Source: Acanthosepion esculentum
Taxonomy: Eukaryota > Mollusca > Cephalopoda > Sepiida > Sepiidae
Length of the DNA stretch: 64,000 nt
NCBI GenBank assembly: GCA_964036315.1
Contig: OZ038509.1
Location: 29,776,968 to 29,840,967 of the forward strand
Reading direction: 5' to 3'
Part shown: piece by piece, positions 1 through 13,240 of the stretch
Layout: every line of letters starts with the position of its first letter
Position numbering within the stretch: position 1 is the stretch's first letter
Made by a program: the position numbers and the translations under genes
Notes under the pieces: model-generated
What the model was told of the DNA's origin: nothing
What the model saw: the letters and a program-made list of their open reading frames with translations, nothing else
Databases searched by the model: none

Positions 1-470
1 ATTGATGTTGCTGTTTGAAAACATTAGAAAACCAATAAAGTTATTGAAAATCGATATGGTATCGTTCAGAAAATATAGATTTTGACAATTTCCCACAGTT
101 TCCACAAAGTTTTATTGCAAATATTAAGTTTTACAAAGTTTTGAAAAATATTGAAATTTCAATGCAAAAGTAAGCATCTCAAGCTAGTTTTTCAACGTTA
201 AACACGGTATTCTGCAAATTAATGTTGCTCTTTGAAAACATTAGAAAACCAATAAAATTATTGAAAATCGATATGGTATCGATCAGAAAATATTGATTTT
301 GACAATTTCCAACAGTTTCCACAAAGTTTTATTGCAAATATTATGTTTTACAAACTTTTGAAAAATATTGAAATTTCAACGCAAAAGTCAGCATTTCAAG
401 CTACTTTTTCAACGTTAAACACGCTATTTTGCAAATTGATGTTGCTGTTTGAAAACATTAGAAAACCAAT

Positions 471-500
471 AAAATTATTGAAAATCGATATGGTATCGAT
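471..500. other. Representative satellite A dyad with phased A-tracts upstream
   Basis: In the monomer starting at 438 the dyad ATCGATATGGTATCGAT occupies 484-500: perfect 7-bp arms ATCGATA/TATCGAT around TGG. Within the monomer, A-tracts begin at about positions 15, 25, 34 and 44, one helical turn apart, immediately left of the dyad at 47-63. Most copies keep it; variants change only the right arm (ATCGTTC, ATCAATC). It could be a protein-binding site beside curved DNA. That is inference. Confidence 0.6.
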
Positions 501-583
501 CAGAAAATATTGATTTTGACAATTTCCAACAGTTTCCACAAAGTTTTATTGCAAATATAAAGTTTTACAAACATTTGAAAAAT

Positions 584-597
584 ATTGAAATTTCAAT
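584..597. other. Representative 14-bp palindrome in satellite A
   Basis: ATTGAAATTTCAAT is a perfect palindrome, present in most monomers. The monomer class carrying CAACGCAAAAGTC breaks its last base pair, and other classes have ATTTTAAT, AATTTCTAT or AATTTTCAAT. Confidence 0.6.
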
Positions 598-3041
598 GCA
601 AAAGTAAGCATTTCAAGCTAGTTTTTAAACGTTAAACACGGTATTTTGCAAATTGATGTTGCTGTTTGAAAACATTAGAAAACCAATAAAATTATTGAAA
701 ATCGATATGGTATCGATCAGAAAATATAGATTTTGACAATTTCCAACAGTTTCCACAAAGTTTTATTGCAAATATTAAGTTTTACAAACTTTTGAAAAAT
801 ATTGAAATTTCAATGCAAAAGTAAGCATTTCAAGCTAGTTTTTCAACGTTAAACACGGTATTTTGCAAATTGATGTTGCTGTTTGAAAACATTAGAAAAC
901 CAATAAAATTATTGAAAATCGATATGGTATCGATCAGAAAATATTGATTTTGACAATTTCCAACAGTTTCCACAAAGTTTTATTGCAAATATTATGTTTT
1001 ACAAACTTTTGAAAAATATTGAAATTTCAACGCAAAAGTCAGCATTTCAAGCTACTTTTTCAACGTTAAACACGCTATTTTGCAAATTGATATTGCTGTT
1101 TGAAAACATTAGAAAACCAATAAAATTATTGAAAATCGATATGGTATCGATCAGAAAATATTGATTTTGACAATTTCCAACAGTTTCCACAAAGTTTTAT
1201 TGCAAATATAAAGTTTTACAAACTTTTGAAAAATATTGAAATTTCAATGCAAAAGTAAGCATTTCAAGCTAGTTTTTCAACGTTAAACACGGTATTTTGA
1301 AAATTGATGTTGCTGTTTGAAAACATTAGAAAACCAATAAAATTATTGAAAATCGATATGGTATCGATCAGAAAATATTGATTTTGACAACTTCCAACAG
1401 TTTCCACAAAGTTTTATTGCAAATATAAAGTTTTACAAACTTTTGAAAAATATTGAAATTTCAATGCAAAAGTAAGCATTTCAAGCTAGTTTTTCAACGT
1501 TAAACACGGTATTTTGAAAATTGATGTTGCTGTTTGAAAACATTAGAAAAGCAATAAAATTATTGAAAATCGATATGGTATCAATCAGAAAATATAGATT
1601 TTGACAATTTCCAACAGTTTCCACAAAGTTTTATTGCAAATATTAAGTTTTACAAAGTTTTGAAAAATAATGAAATTTCAATGCAAAAGTAAGCATTTCA
1701 AGCTAGTTTTTCAACGTTAAACACGGTATTTTGCAAATTGATGTTGCTGTTTGAAAACATTAGAAAACCAATAAAATTATTGAAAATCGATATGGTATCG
1801 ATCAGAAAATATAGATTTTGACAATTTCCCACAGTTTCCACAAAGTTTTATTGCAAATATTAAGTTTTACAAAGTTTTGAAAAATATTGAAATTTCAACG
1901 CAAAAGTCAGCATTTCAAGCTACTTTTTCAACGTTAAACACGCTATTTTGCAAATTGATATTGCTGTTTGAAAACATTAGAAAACCAATAAAATTATTGA
2001 AAATCGATATGGTATCGATCAGAAAATATTGATTTTGACAATTTCCAACAGTTTCCACAAAGTTTTATTGCAAATATAAAGTTTTACAAACTTTTGAAAA
2101 ATATTGAAATTTCAATGCAAAAGTAAGCATTTCAAGCTAGTTTTTCAACGTTAAACACGGTATTTTGAAAATTGATGTTGCTGTTTGAAAACATTAGAAA
2201 ACCAATAAAATTATTGAAAATCGATATGGTATCGATCAGAAAATATTGATTTTGACAATTTCCAACAGTTTCCACAAAGTTTTATTGCAAATATTAAGTT
2301 TTACAAAGTTTTGAAAAATAATGAAATTTCTATGCAAAAGTAAGCATTTCAAGCTAGTTTTTCAACGTTAAACACGGTATTTTGCAAATTGATGTTGCTG
2401 TTTGAAAACATTAGAAAACAAATAAAATTATTGAAAATCGATATGGTATCGATCAGAAAATATAGATTTTGACAATTTCCCACAGTTTCCACAAAGTTTT
2501 ATTGCAAATATTAAGTTTTACAAAGTTTTGAAAAATATTGAAATTTCAACGCAAAAGTCAGCATTTCAAGCTACTTTTTCAACGTTAAACACGCTATTTT
2601 GCAAATTGATGTTGCTGTTTGAAAACATTAGAAAACCAATAAAATTATTAAAAATCGATATGGTATCGATCAGAAAATATTGATTTTGACAATTTCCAAC
2701 AGTTTCCACAAAGTTTTATTGCGAATATAAAGTTTTACAAACATTTGAAAAATATTGAAATTTCAATGCAAAAGTAAGCATTTCAAGCTAGTTTTTCAAC
2801 GTTAAACACGGTATTTTGCAAATTGATGTTGCTTTTTGAAAACATTAGAAAACCAATAAAATTATTGAAAATCGATATGGTATCGATCAGAAAATATTGA
2901 TTTTGACAATTTCCAACAGTTTCCACAAAGTTTTATTGCAAATATTAAGTTTTACAAAGTTTTGAAAAATATTGAAATTTCAATGCAAAAGTAAGCATTT
3001 CAAGGTAGTTTTTCAACGTTAAACACGGTATTTTGAAAATT

Positions 3042-6000
3042 GATGTTGCTGTTTGAAAACATTAGAAAACCAATAAAGTTATTGAAAATCGATATGGTAT
3101 CGTTCAGAAAATATAGATTTTGACAATTTCCCACAGTTTCCACAAAGTTTTATTGCAAATATTAAGTTTTACAAAGTTTTGAAAAATATTGAAATTTCAA
3201 TGCAAAAGTAAGCATCTCAAGCTAGTTTTTCAACGTTAAACACGGTATTCTGCAAATTAATGTTGCTCTTTGAAAACATTAGAAAACCAATAAAATTATT
3301 GAAAATCGATATGGTATCGATCAGAAAATATTGATTTTGACAATTTCCAACAGTTTCCACAAAGTTTTATTGCAAATATTATGTTTTACAAACTTTTGAA
3401 AAATATTGAAATTTCAACGCAAAAGTCAGCATTTCAAGCTACTTTTTCAACGTTAAACACGCTATTTTGCAAATTGATGTTGCTGTTTGAAAACATTAGA
3501 AAACCAATAAAATTATTGAAAATCGATATGGTATCGATCAGAAAATATTGATTTTGACAATTTCCAACAGTTTCCACAAAGTTTTATTGCAAATATAAAG
3601 TTTTACAAACATTTGAAAAATATTGAAATTTCAATGCAAAAGTAAGCATTTCAAGCTAGTTTTTAAACGTTAAACACGGTATTTTGCAAATTGATGTTGC
3701 TGTTTGAAAACATTAGAAAACCAATAAAATTATTGAAAATCGATATGGTATCGATCAGAAAATATAGATTTTGACAATTTCCAACAGTTTCCACAAAGTT
3801 TTATTGCAAATATTAAGTTTTACAAACTTTTGAAAAATATTGAAATTTCAATGCAAAAGTAAGCATTTCAAGCTAGTTTTTCAACGTTAAACACGGTATT
3901 TTGCAAATTGATGTTGCTGTTTGAAAACATTAGAAAACCAATAAAATTATTGAAAATCGATATGGTATCGATCAGAAAATATTGATTTTGACAATTTCCA
4001 ACAGTTTCCACAAAGTTTTATTGCAAATATTATGTTTTACAAACTTTTGAAAAATATTGAAATTTCAACGCAAAAGTCAGCATTTCAAGCTACTTTTTCA
4101 ACGTTAAACACGCTATTTTGCAAATTGATGTTGCTGTTTGAAAACATTAGAAAACCAATAAAATTATTGAAAATCGATATGGTATCGATCAGAAAATATT
4201 GATTTTGACAATTTCCAACAGTTTCCACAAAGTTTTATTGCAAATATAAAGTTTTACAAACTTTTGAAAAATATTGAAATTTCAATGCAAAAGTAAGCAT
4301 TTCAAGCTAGTTTTTCAACGTTAAACACGGTATTTTGAAAATTGATGTTGCTGTTTGAAAACATTAGAAAAGCAATAAAATTATTGAAAATCGATATGGT
4401 ATCAATCAGAAAATATAGATTTTGACAATTTCCAACAGTTTCCACAAAGTTTTATTGCAAATATTAAGTTTTACAAAGTTTTGAAAAATATTGAAATTTC
4501 AATGCAAAAGTAAGCATTTCAAGCTAGTTTTTCAACGTTAAACACGGTATTTTGCAAATTGATGTTGCTGTTTGAAAACATTAGAAAACCAATAAAATTA
4601 TTGAAAATCGATATGGTATCGATCAGAAAATATAGATTTTGACAATTTCCAACAGTTTCCACAAAGTTTTATTGCAAATATTAAGTTTTACAAACTTTTG
4701 AAAAATATTGAAATTTCAATGCAAAAGTAAGCATTTCAAGCTAGTTTTTCAACGTTAAACACGGTATTTTGCAAATTGATGTTGCTCTTTGAAAACATTA
4801 GAAAACCAATAAAATTATTGAAAATCGATATGGTATCGATCAGAAAATATTGATTTTGACAATTTCCAACAGTTTCCACAAAGTTTTATTGCAAATATAA
4901 AGTTTTACAAAGTTTTGAAAAATATTGAAATTTTAATGCAAAAGTAAGCATTTCAAGCTAGTTTTTCAACGTTAAACACGGTATTTTGCAAATTGATGTT
5001 GCTGTTTGAAAACATTAGAAAACCAATAAAATTATTGAAAATCGATATGGTATCGATCAGAAAATATTGATTTTGACAATTTCCAACAGTTTCCACAAAG
5101 TTTTATTGCAAATATTATGTTTTACACACTTTTGAAAAATATTGAAATTTCAACGCAAAAGTCAGCATTTCAAGCTACTTTTTCAACGTTAAACACGCTA
5201 TTTTGCAAATTGATGTTGCTGTTTGAAAACATTAGAAAACCAATAAAATTATTGAAAATCGATATGGTATCGATCAGAAAATATTGATTTTGACAATTTC
5301 CAACAGTTTCCACAAAGTTTTATTGCAAATATAAAGTTTTACAAACATTTGAAAAATATTGAAATTTCAATGCAAAAGTAAGCATTTCAAGCTAGTTTTT
5401 CAACGTTAAACACGGTATTTTGCAAATTGATGTTGCTCTTTGAAAACATTAGAAAACCAATAAAATTATTGAAAATCGATATGGTATCGATCAGAAAATA
5501 TTGATTTTGACAATTTCCAACAGTTTCCACAAAGTTTTATTGCAAATATAAAGTTTTACAAAGTTTTGAAAAATATTGAAATTTTAATGCAAAAGTAAGC
5601 ATTTCAAGCTAGTTTTTCAACGTTAAACACGGTATTTTGCAAATTGATGTTGCTGTTTGAAAACATTAGAAAACCAATAAAATTATTGAAAATCGATATG
5701 GTATCGATCAGAAAATATTGATTTTGACAATTTCCAACAGTTTCCACAAAGTTTTATTGCAAATATTATGTTTTACAAACTTTTGAAAAATATTGAAATT
5801 TCAACGCAAAAGTCAGCATTTCAAGCTACTTTTTCAACGTTAAACACGCTATTTTGCAAATTGATGTTGCTGTTTGAAAACATTAGAAAACCAATAAAAT
5901 TATTGAAAATCGATATGGTATCGATCAGAAAATATTGATTTTGACAATTTCCAACAGTTTCCACAAAGTTTTATTGCAAATATAAAGTTTTACAAACTTT

Positions 6001-6947
6001 TGAAAAATATTGAAATTTCAATGCAAAAGTAAGCATTTCAAGCTAGTTTTTCAACGTTAAACACGGTATTTTGAAAATTGATGTTGCTGTTTGAAAACAT
6101 TAGAAAAGCAATAAAATTATTGAAAATCGATATGGTATCAATCAGAAAATATAGATTTTGACAATTTCCAACAGTTTCCACAAAGTTTTATTGCAAATAT
6201 TAAGTTTTACAAAGTTTTGAAAAATAATGAAATTTCTATGCAAAAGTAAGCATTTCAAGCTAGTTTTTCAACGTTAAACACGGTATTTTGCAAATTGATG
6301 TTGCTGTTTGAAAACATTAGAAAACAAATAAAATTATTGAAAATCGATATGGTATCGATCAGAAAATATAGATTTTGACAATTTCCCACAGTTTCCACAA
6401 AGTTTTATTGCAAATATTAAGTTTTACAAAGTTTTGAAAAATATTGAAATTTCAACGCAAAAGTCAGCATTTCAAGCTACTTTTTCAACGTTAAACACGC
6501 TATTTTGCAAATTGATGTTGCTGTTTGAAAACATTAGAAAACCAATAAAATTATTAAAAATCGATATGATATCGATCAGAAAATATTGATTTTGACAATT
6601 TCCAACAGTTTCCACAAAGTTTTATTGCGAATATAAAGTTTTACAAACATTTGAAAAATATTGAAATTTCAATGCAAAAGTAAGCATTTCAAGCTAGTTT
6701 TTCAACGTTAAACACGGTATTTTGCAAATTGATGTTGCTTTTTGAAAACATTAGAAAACCAATAAAATTATTGAAAATCGATATGGTATCGATCAGAAAA
6801 TATTGATTTTGACAATTTCCAACAGTTTCCACAAAGTTTTATTGCAAATATTAAGTTTTACAAAGTTTTGAAAAATATTGAAATTTCAATGCAAAAGTAA
6901 GCATTTCAAGGTAGTTTTTCAACGTTAAACACGGTATTTTGAAAATT
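3042..6947. repeat. Satellite A higher-order block, copy 2 (18 monomers)
   Basis: It begins with the same marker monomers as copy 1 and runs 3906 bp, exactly 18 x 217. It differs from copy 1 by loss and gain of whole monomers, for example one of the two consecutive ATAAAG monomers of copy 1 (near 1306) is missing. This is what unequal crossover in phase would produce. Confidence 0.85.
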
Positions 6948-9900
6948 GATGTTGCTGTTTGAAAACATTAGAAAACCAATAAAGTTATTGAAAATCGATA
7001 TGGTATCGTTCAGAAAATATAGATTTTGACAATTTCCCACAGTTTCCACAAAGTTTTATTGCAAATATTAAGTTTTACAAAGTTTTGAAAAATATTGAAA
7101 TTTCAATGCAAAAGTAAGCATCTCAAGCTAGTTTTTCAACGTTAAACACGGTATTCTGCAAATTAATGTTGCTCTTTGAAAACATTAGAAAACCAATAAA
7201 ATTATTGAAAATCGATATGGTATCGATCAGAAAATATTGATTTTGACAATTTCCAACAGTTTCCACAAAGTTTTATTGCAAATATTATGTTTTACAAACT
7301 TTTGAAAAATATTGAAATTTCAACGCAAAAGTCAGCATTTCAAGCTACTTTTTCAACGTTAAACACGCTATTTTGCAAATTGATGTTGCTGTTTGAAAAC
7401 ATTAGAAAACCAATAAAATTATTGAAAATCGATATGGTATCGATCAGAAAATATTGATTTTGACAATTTCCAACAGTTTCCACAAAGTTTTATTGCAAAT
7501 ATAAAGTTTTACAAACATTTGAAAAATATTGAAATTTCAATGCAAAAGTAAGCATTTCAAGCTAGTTTTTAAACGTTAAACACGGTATTTTGCAAATTGA
7601 TGTTGCTGTTTGAAAACATTAGAAAACCAATAAAATTATTGAAAATCGATATGGTATCGATCAGAAAATATAGATTTTGACAATTTCCAACAGTTTCCAC
7701 AAAGTTTTATTGCAAATATTAAGTTTTACAAACTTTTGAAAAATATTGAAATTTCAATGCAAAAGTAAGCATTTCAAGCTAGTTTTTCAACGTTAAACAC
7801 GGTATTTTGCAAATTGATGTTGCTGTTTGAAAACATTAGAAAACCAATAAAATTATTGAAAATCGATATGGTATCGATCAGAAAATATTGATTTTGACAA
7901 TTTCCAACAGTTTCCACAAAGTTTTATTGCAAATATTATGTTTTACAAACTTTTGAAAAATATTGAAATTTCAACGCAAAAGTCAGCATTTCAAGCTACT
8001 TTTTCAACGTTAAACACGCTATTTTGCAAATTGATGTTGCTGTTTGAAAACATTAGAAAACCAATAAAATTATTGAAAATCGATATGGTATCGATCAGAA
8101 AATATTGATTTTGACAATTTCCAACAGTTTCCACAAAGTTTTATTGCAAATATAAAGTTTTACAAACTTTTGAAAAATATTGAAATTTCAATGCAAAAGT
8201 AAGCATTTCAAGCTAGTTTTTCAACGTTAAACACGGTATTTTGAAAATTGATGTTGCTGTTTGAAAACATTAGAAAAGCAATAAAATTATTGAAAATCGA
8301 TATGGTATCGATCAGAAAATATAGATTTTGACAATTTCCAACAGTTTCCACAAAGTTTTATTGCAAATATTAAGTTTTACAAACTTTTGAAAAATATTGA
8401 AATTTCAATGCAAAAGTAAGCATTTCAAGCTAGTTTTTCAACGTTAAACACGGTATTTTGCAAATTGATGTTGCTCTTTGAAAACATTAGAAAACCAATA
8501 AAATTATTGAAAATCGATATGGTATCGATCAGAAAATATTGATTTTGACAATTTCCAACAGTTTCCACAAAGTTTTATTGCAAATATAAAGTTTTACAAA
8601 GTTTTGAAAAATATTGAAATTTTAATGCAAAAGTAAGCATTTCAAGCTAGTTTTTCAACGTTAAACACGGTATTTTGCAAATTGATGTTGCTGTTTGAAA
8701 ACATTAGAAAACCAATAAAATTATTGAAAATCGATATGGTATCGATCAGAAAATATTGATTTTGACAATTTCCAACAGTTTCCACAAAGTTTTATTGCAA
8801 ATATAAAGTTTTACAAACATTTGAAAAATATTGAAATTTCAATGCAAAAGTAAGCATTTCAAGCTAGTTTTTCAACGTTAAACACGGTATTTTGCAAATT
8901 GATGTTGCTGTTTGAAAACATTAGAAAACCAATAAAATTATTGAAAATCGATATGGTATCGATCAGAAAATATTGATTTTGACAATTTCCAACAGTTTCC
9001 ACAAAGTTTTATTGCAAATATTATGTTTTACAAACTTTTGAAAAATATTGAAATTTCAACGCAAAAGTCAGCATTTCAAGCTACTTTTTCAACGTTAAAC
9101 ACGCTATTTTGCAAATTGATGTTGCTGTTTGAAAACATTAGAAAACCAATAAAATTATTGAAAATCGATATGGTATCGATCAGAAAATATTGATTTTGAC
9201 AATTTCCAACAGTTTCCACAAAGTTTTATTGCAAATATAAAGTTTTACAAACTTTTGAAAAATATTGAAATTTCAATGCAAAAGTAAGCATTTCAAGCTA
9301 GTTTTTCAACGTTAAACACGGTATTTTGAAAATTGATGTTGCTGTTTGAAAACATTAGAAAAGCAATAAAATTATTGAAAATCGATATGGTATCAATCAG
9401 AAAATATAGATTTTGACAATTTCCAACAGTTTCCACAAAGTTTTATTGCAAATATTAAGTTTTACAAAGTTTTGAAAAATATTGAAATTTCAATGCAAAA
9501 GTAAGCATTTCAAGCTAGTTTTTCAACGTTAAACACGGTATTTTGCAAATTGATGTTGCTGTTTGAAAACATTAGAAAACCAATAAAATTATTGAAAATC
9601 GATATGGTATCGATCAGAAAATATAGATTTTGACAATTTCCAACAGTTTCCACAAAGTTTTATTGCAAATATTAAGTTTTACAAACTTTTGAAAAATATT
9701 GAAATTTCAATGCAAAAGTAAGCATTTCAAGCTAGTTTTTCAACGTTAAACACGGTATTTTGCAAATTGATGTTGCTCTTTGAAAACATTAGAAAACCAA
9801 TAAAATTATTGAAAATCGATATGGTATCGATCAGAAAATATTGATTTTGACAATTTCCAACAGTTTCCACAAAGTTTTATTGCAAATATAAAGTTTTACA

Positions 9901-12900
9901 AAGTTTTGAAAAATATTGAAATTTTAATGCAAAAGTAAGCATTTCAAGCTAGTTTTTCAACGTTAAACACGGTATTTTGCAAATTGATGTTGCTGTTTGA
10001 AAACATTAGAAAACCAATAAAATTATTGAAAATCGATATGGTATCGATCAGAAAATATTGATTTTGACAATTTCCAACAGTTTCCACAAAGTTTTATTGC
10101 AAATATAAAGTTTTACAAACATTTGAAAAATATTGAAATTTCAATGCAAAAGTAAGCATTTCAAGCTAGTTTTTCAACGTTAAACACGGTATTTTGCAAA
10201 TTGATGTTGCTGTTTGAAAACATTAGAAAACCAATAAAATTATTGAAAATCGATATGGTATCGATCAGAAAATATTGATTTTGACAATTTCCAACAGTTT
10301 CCACAAAGTTTTATTGCAAATATTATGTTTTACAAACTTTTGAAAAATATTGAAATTTCAACGCAAAAGTCAGCATTTCAAGCTACTTTTTCAACGTTAA
10401 ACACGCTATTTTGCAAATTGATGTTGCTGTTTGAAAACATTAGAAAACCAATAAAATTATTGAAAATCGATATGGTATCGATCAGAAAATATTGATTTTG
10501 ACAATTTCCAACAGTTTCCACAAAGTTTTATTGCAAATATAAAGTTTTACAAACTTTTGAAAAATATTGAAATTTCAATGCAAAAGTAAGCATTTCAAGC
10601 TAGTTTTTCAACGTTAAACACGGTATTTTGAAAATTGATGTTGCTGTTTGAAAACATTAGAAAAGCAATAAAATTATTGAAAATCGATATGGTATCAATC
10701 AGAAAATATAGATTTTGACAATTTCCAACAGTTTCCACAAAGTTTTATTGCAAATATTAAGTTTTACAAAGTTTTGAAAAATATTGAAATTTCAATGCAA
10801 AAGTAAGCATTTCAAGCTAGTTTTTCAACGTTAAACACGGTATTTTGCAAATTGATGTTGCTGTTTGAAAACATTAGAAAACCAATAAAATTATTGAAAA
10901 TCGATATGGTATCGATCAGAAAATATAGATTTTGACAATTTCCAACAGTTTCCACAAAGTTTTATTGCAAATATTAAGTTTTACAAACTTTTGAAAAATA
11001 TTGAAATTTCAATGCAAAAGTAAGCATTTCAAGCTAGTTTTTCAACGTTAAACACGGTATTTTGCAAATTGATGTTGCTCTTTGAAAACATTAGAAAACC
11101 AATAAAATTATTGAAAATCGATATGGTATCGATCAGAAAATATTGATTTTGACAATTTCCAACAGTTTCCACAAAGTTTTATTGCAAATATAAAGTTTTA
11201 CAAAGTTTTGAAAAATATTGAAATTTTAATGCAAAAGTAAGCATTTCAAGCTAGTTTTTCAACGTTAAACACGGTATTTTGCAAATTGATGTTGCTGTTT
11301 GAAAACATTAGAAAACCAATAAAATTATTGAAAATCGATATGGTATCGATCAGAAAATATTGATTTTGACAATTTCCAACAGTTTCCACAAAGTTTTATT
11401 GCAAATATTATGTTTTACAAACTTTTGAAAAATATTGAAATTTCAACGCAAAAGTCAGCATTTCAAGCTACTTTTTCAACGTTAAACACGCTATTTTGCA
11501 AATTGATGTTGCTGTTTGAAAACATTAGAAAACCAATAAAATTATTGAAAATCGATATGGTATCGATCAGAAAATATTGATTTTGACAATTTCCAACAGT
11601 TTCCACAAAGTTTTATTGCAAATATAAAGTTTTACAAACATTTGAAAAATATTGAAATTTCAATGCAAAAGTAAGCATTTCAAGCTAGTTTTTCAACGTT
11701 AAACACGGTATTTTGCAAATTGATGTTGCTCTTTGAAAACATTAGAAAACCAATAAAATTATTGAAAATCGATATGGTATCGATCAGAAAATATTGATTT
11801 TGACAATTTCCAACAGTTTCCACAAAGTTTTATTGCAAATATAAAGTTTTACAAAGTTTTGAAAAATATTGAAATTTTAATGCAAAAGTAAGCATTTCAA
11901 GCTAGTTTTTCAACGTTAAACACGGTATTTTGCAAATTGATGTTGCTGTTTGAAAACATTAGAAAACCAATAAAATTATTGAAAATCGATATGGTATCGA
12001 TCAGAAAATATTGATTTTGACAATTTCCAACAGTTTCCACAAAGTTTTATTGCAAATATTATGTTTTACAAACTTTTGAAAAATATTGAAATTTCAACGC
12101 AAAAGTCAGCATTTCAAGCTACTTTTTCAACGTTAAACACGCTATTTTGCAAATTGATGTTGCTGTTTGAAAACATTAGAAAACCAATAAAATTATTGAA
12201 AATCGATATGGTATCGATCAGAAAATATTGATTTTGACAATTTCCAACAGTTTCCACAAAGTTTTATTGCAAATATAAAGTTTTACAAACATTTGAAAAA
12301 TATTGAAATTTCAATGCAAAAGTAAGCATTTCAAGCTAGTTTTTCAACGTTAAACACGGTATTTTGCAAATTGATGTTGCTGTTTGAAAACATTAGAAAA
12401 CCAATAAAATTATTGAAAATCGATATGGTATCAATCAGAAAATATAGATTTTGACAATTTCCAACAGTTTCCACAAAGTTTTATTGCAAATATTAAGTTT
12501 TACAAAGTTTTGAAAAATAATGAAATTTCTATGCAAAAGTAAGCATTTCAAGCTAGTTTTTCAACGTTAAACACGGTATTTTGCAAATTGATGTTGCTGT
12601 TTGAAAACATTAGAAAACAAATAAAATTATTGAAAATCGATATGGTATCGATCAGAAAATATAGATTTTGACAATTTCCCACAGTTTCCACAAAGTTTTA
12701 TTGCAAATATTAAGTTTTACAAAGTTTTGAAAAATATTGAAATTTCAACGCAAAAGTCAGCATTTCAAGCTACTTTTTCAACGTTAAACACGCTATTTTG
12801 CAAATTGATGTTGCTGTTTGAAAACATTAGAAAACCAATAAAATTATTAAAAATCGATATGATATCGATCAGAAAATATTGATTTTGACAATTTCCAACA

Positions 12901-13240
12901 GTTTCCACAAAGTTTTATTGCGAATATAAAGTTTTACAAACATTTGAAAAATATTGAAATTTCAATGCAAAAGTAAGCATTTCAAGCTAGTTTTTCAACG
13001 TTAAACACGGTATTTTGCAAATTGATGTTGCTTTTTGAAAACATTAGAAAACCAATAAAATTATTGAAAATCGATATGGTATCGATCAGAAAATATTGAT
13101 TTTGACAATTTCCAACAGTTTCCACAAAGTTTTATTGCAAATATTAAGTTTTACAAAGTTTTGAAAAATATTGAAATTTCAATGCAAAAGTAAGCATTTC
13201 AAGGTAGTTTTTCAACGTTAAACACGGTATTTTGAAAATT
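6948..13240. repeat. Satellite A higher-order block, copy 3 (29 monomers)
   Basis: It starts with the marker monomers (GTTTTTAAACG near 7566) and runs 6293 bp, exactly 29 x 217. It contains internally repeated sub-blocks, including the run with AATAATGAAATTTCTATG and AGAAAACAAATAAAA near 12520-12620 that also lies near 2320-2420 and 6230-6330. Confidence 0.85.

Larger units (their letters stand above)
4..3041. repeat. Satellite A higher-order block, copy 1 (14 monomers)
   Basis: Block 1 starts with the marker monomer carrying CAATAAAGTT and the dyad-breaking ATCGTTCAG, followed by monomers with AAGCATCTC, then ATTATG, then ATAAAG plus GTTTTTAAACG. The same string of variants restarts at 3042, giving 3038 bp, exactly 14 x 217. 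Confidence 0.85.

Noticed and set aside
484..500. CENP-B box in satellite A
   Set aside because: The dyad ATCGATATGGTATCGAT does not fit the YTTCGTTGGAARCGGGA consensus. A different protein could bind it, but nothing here shows that.
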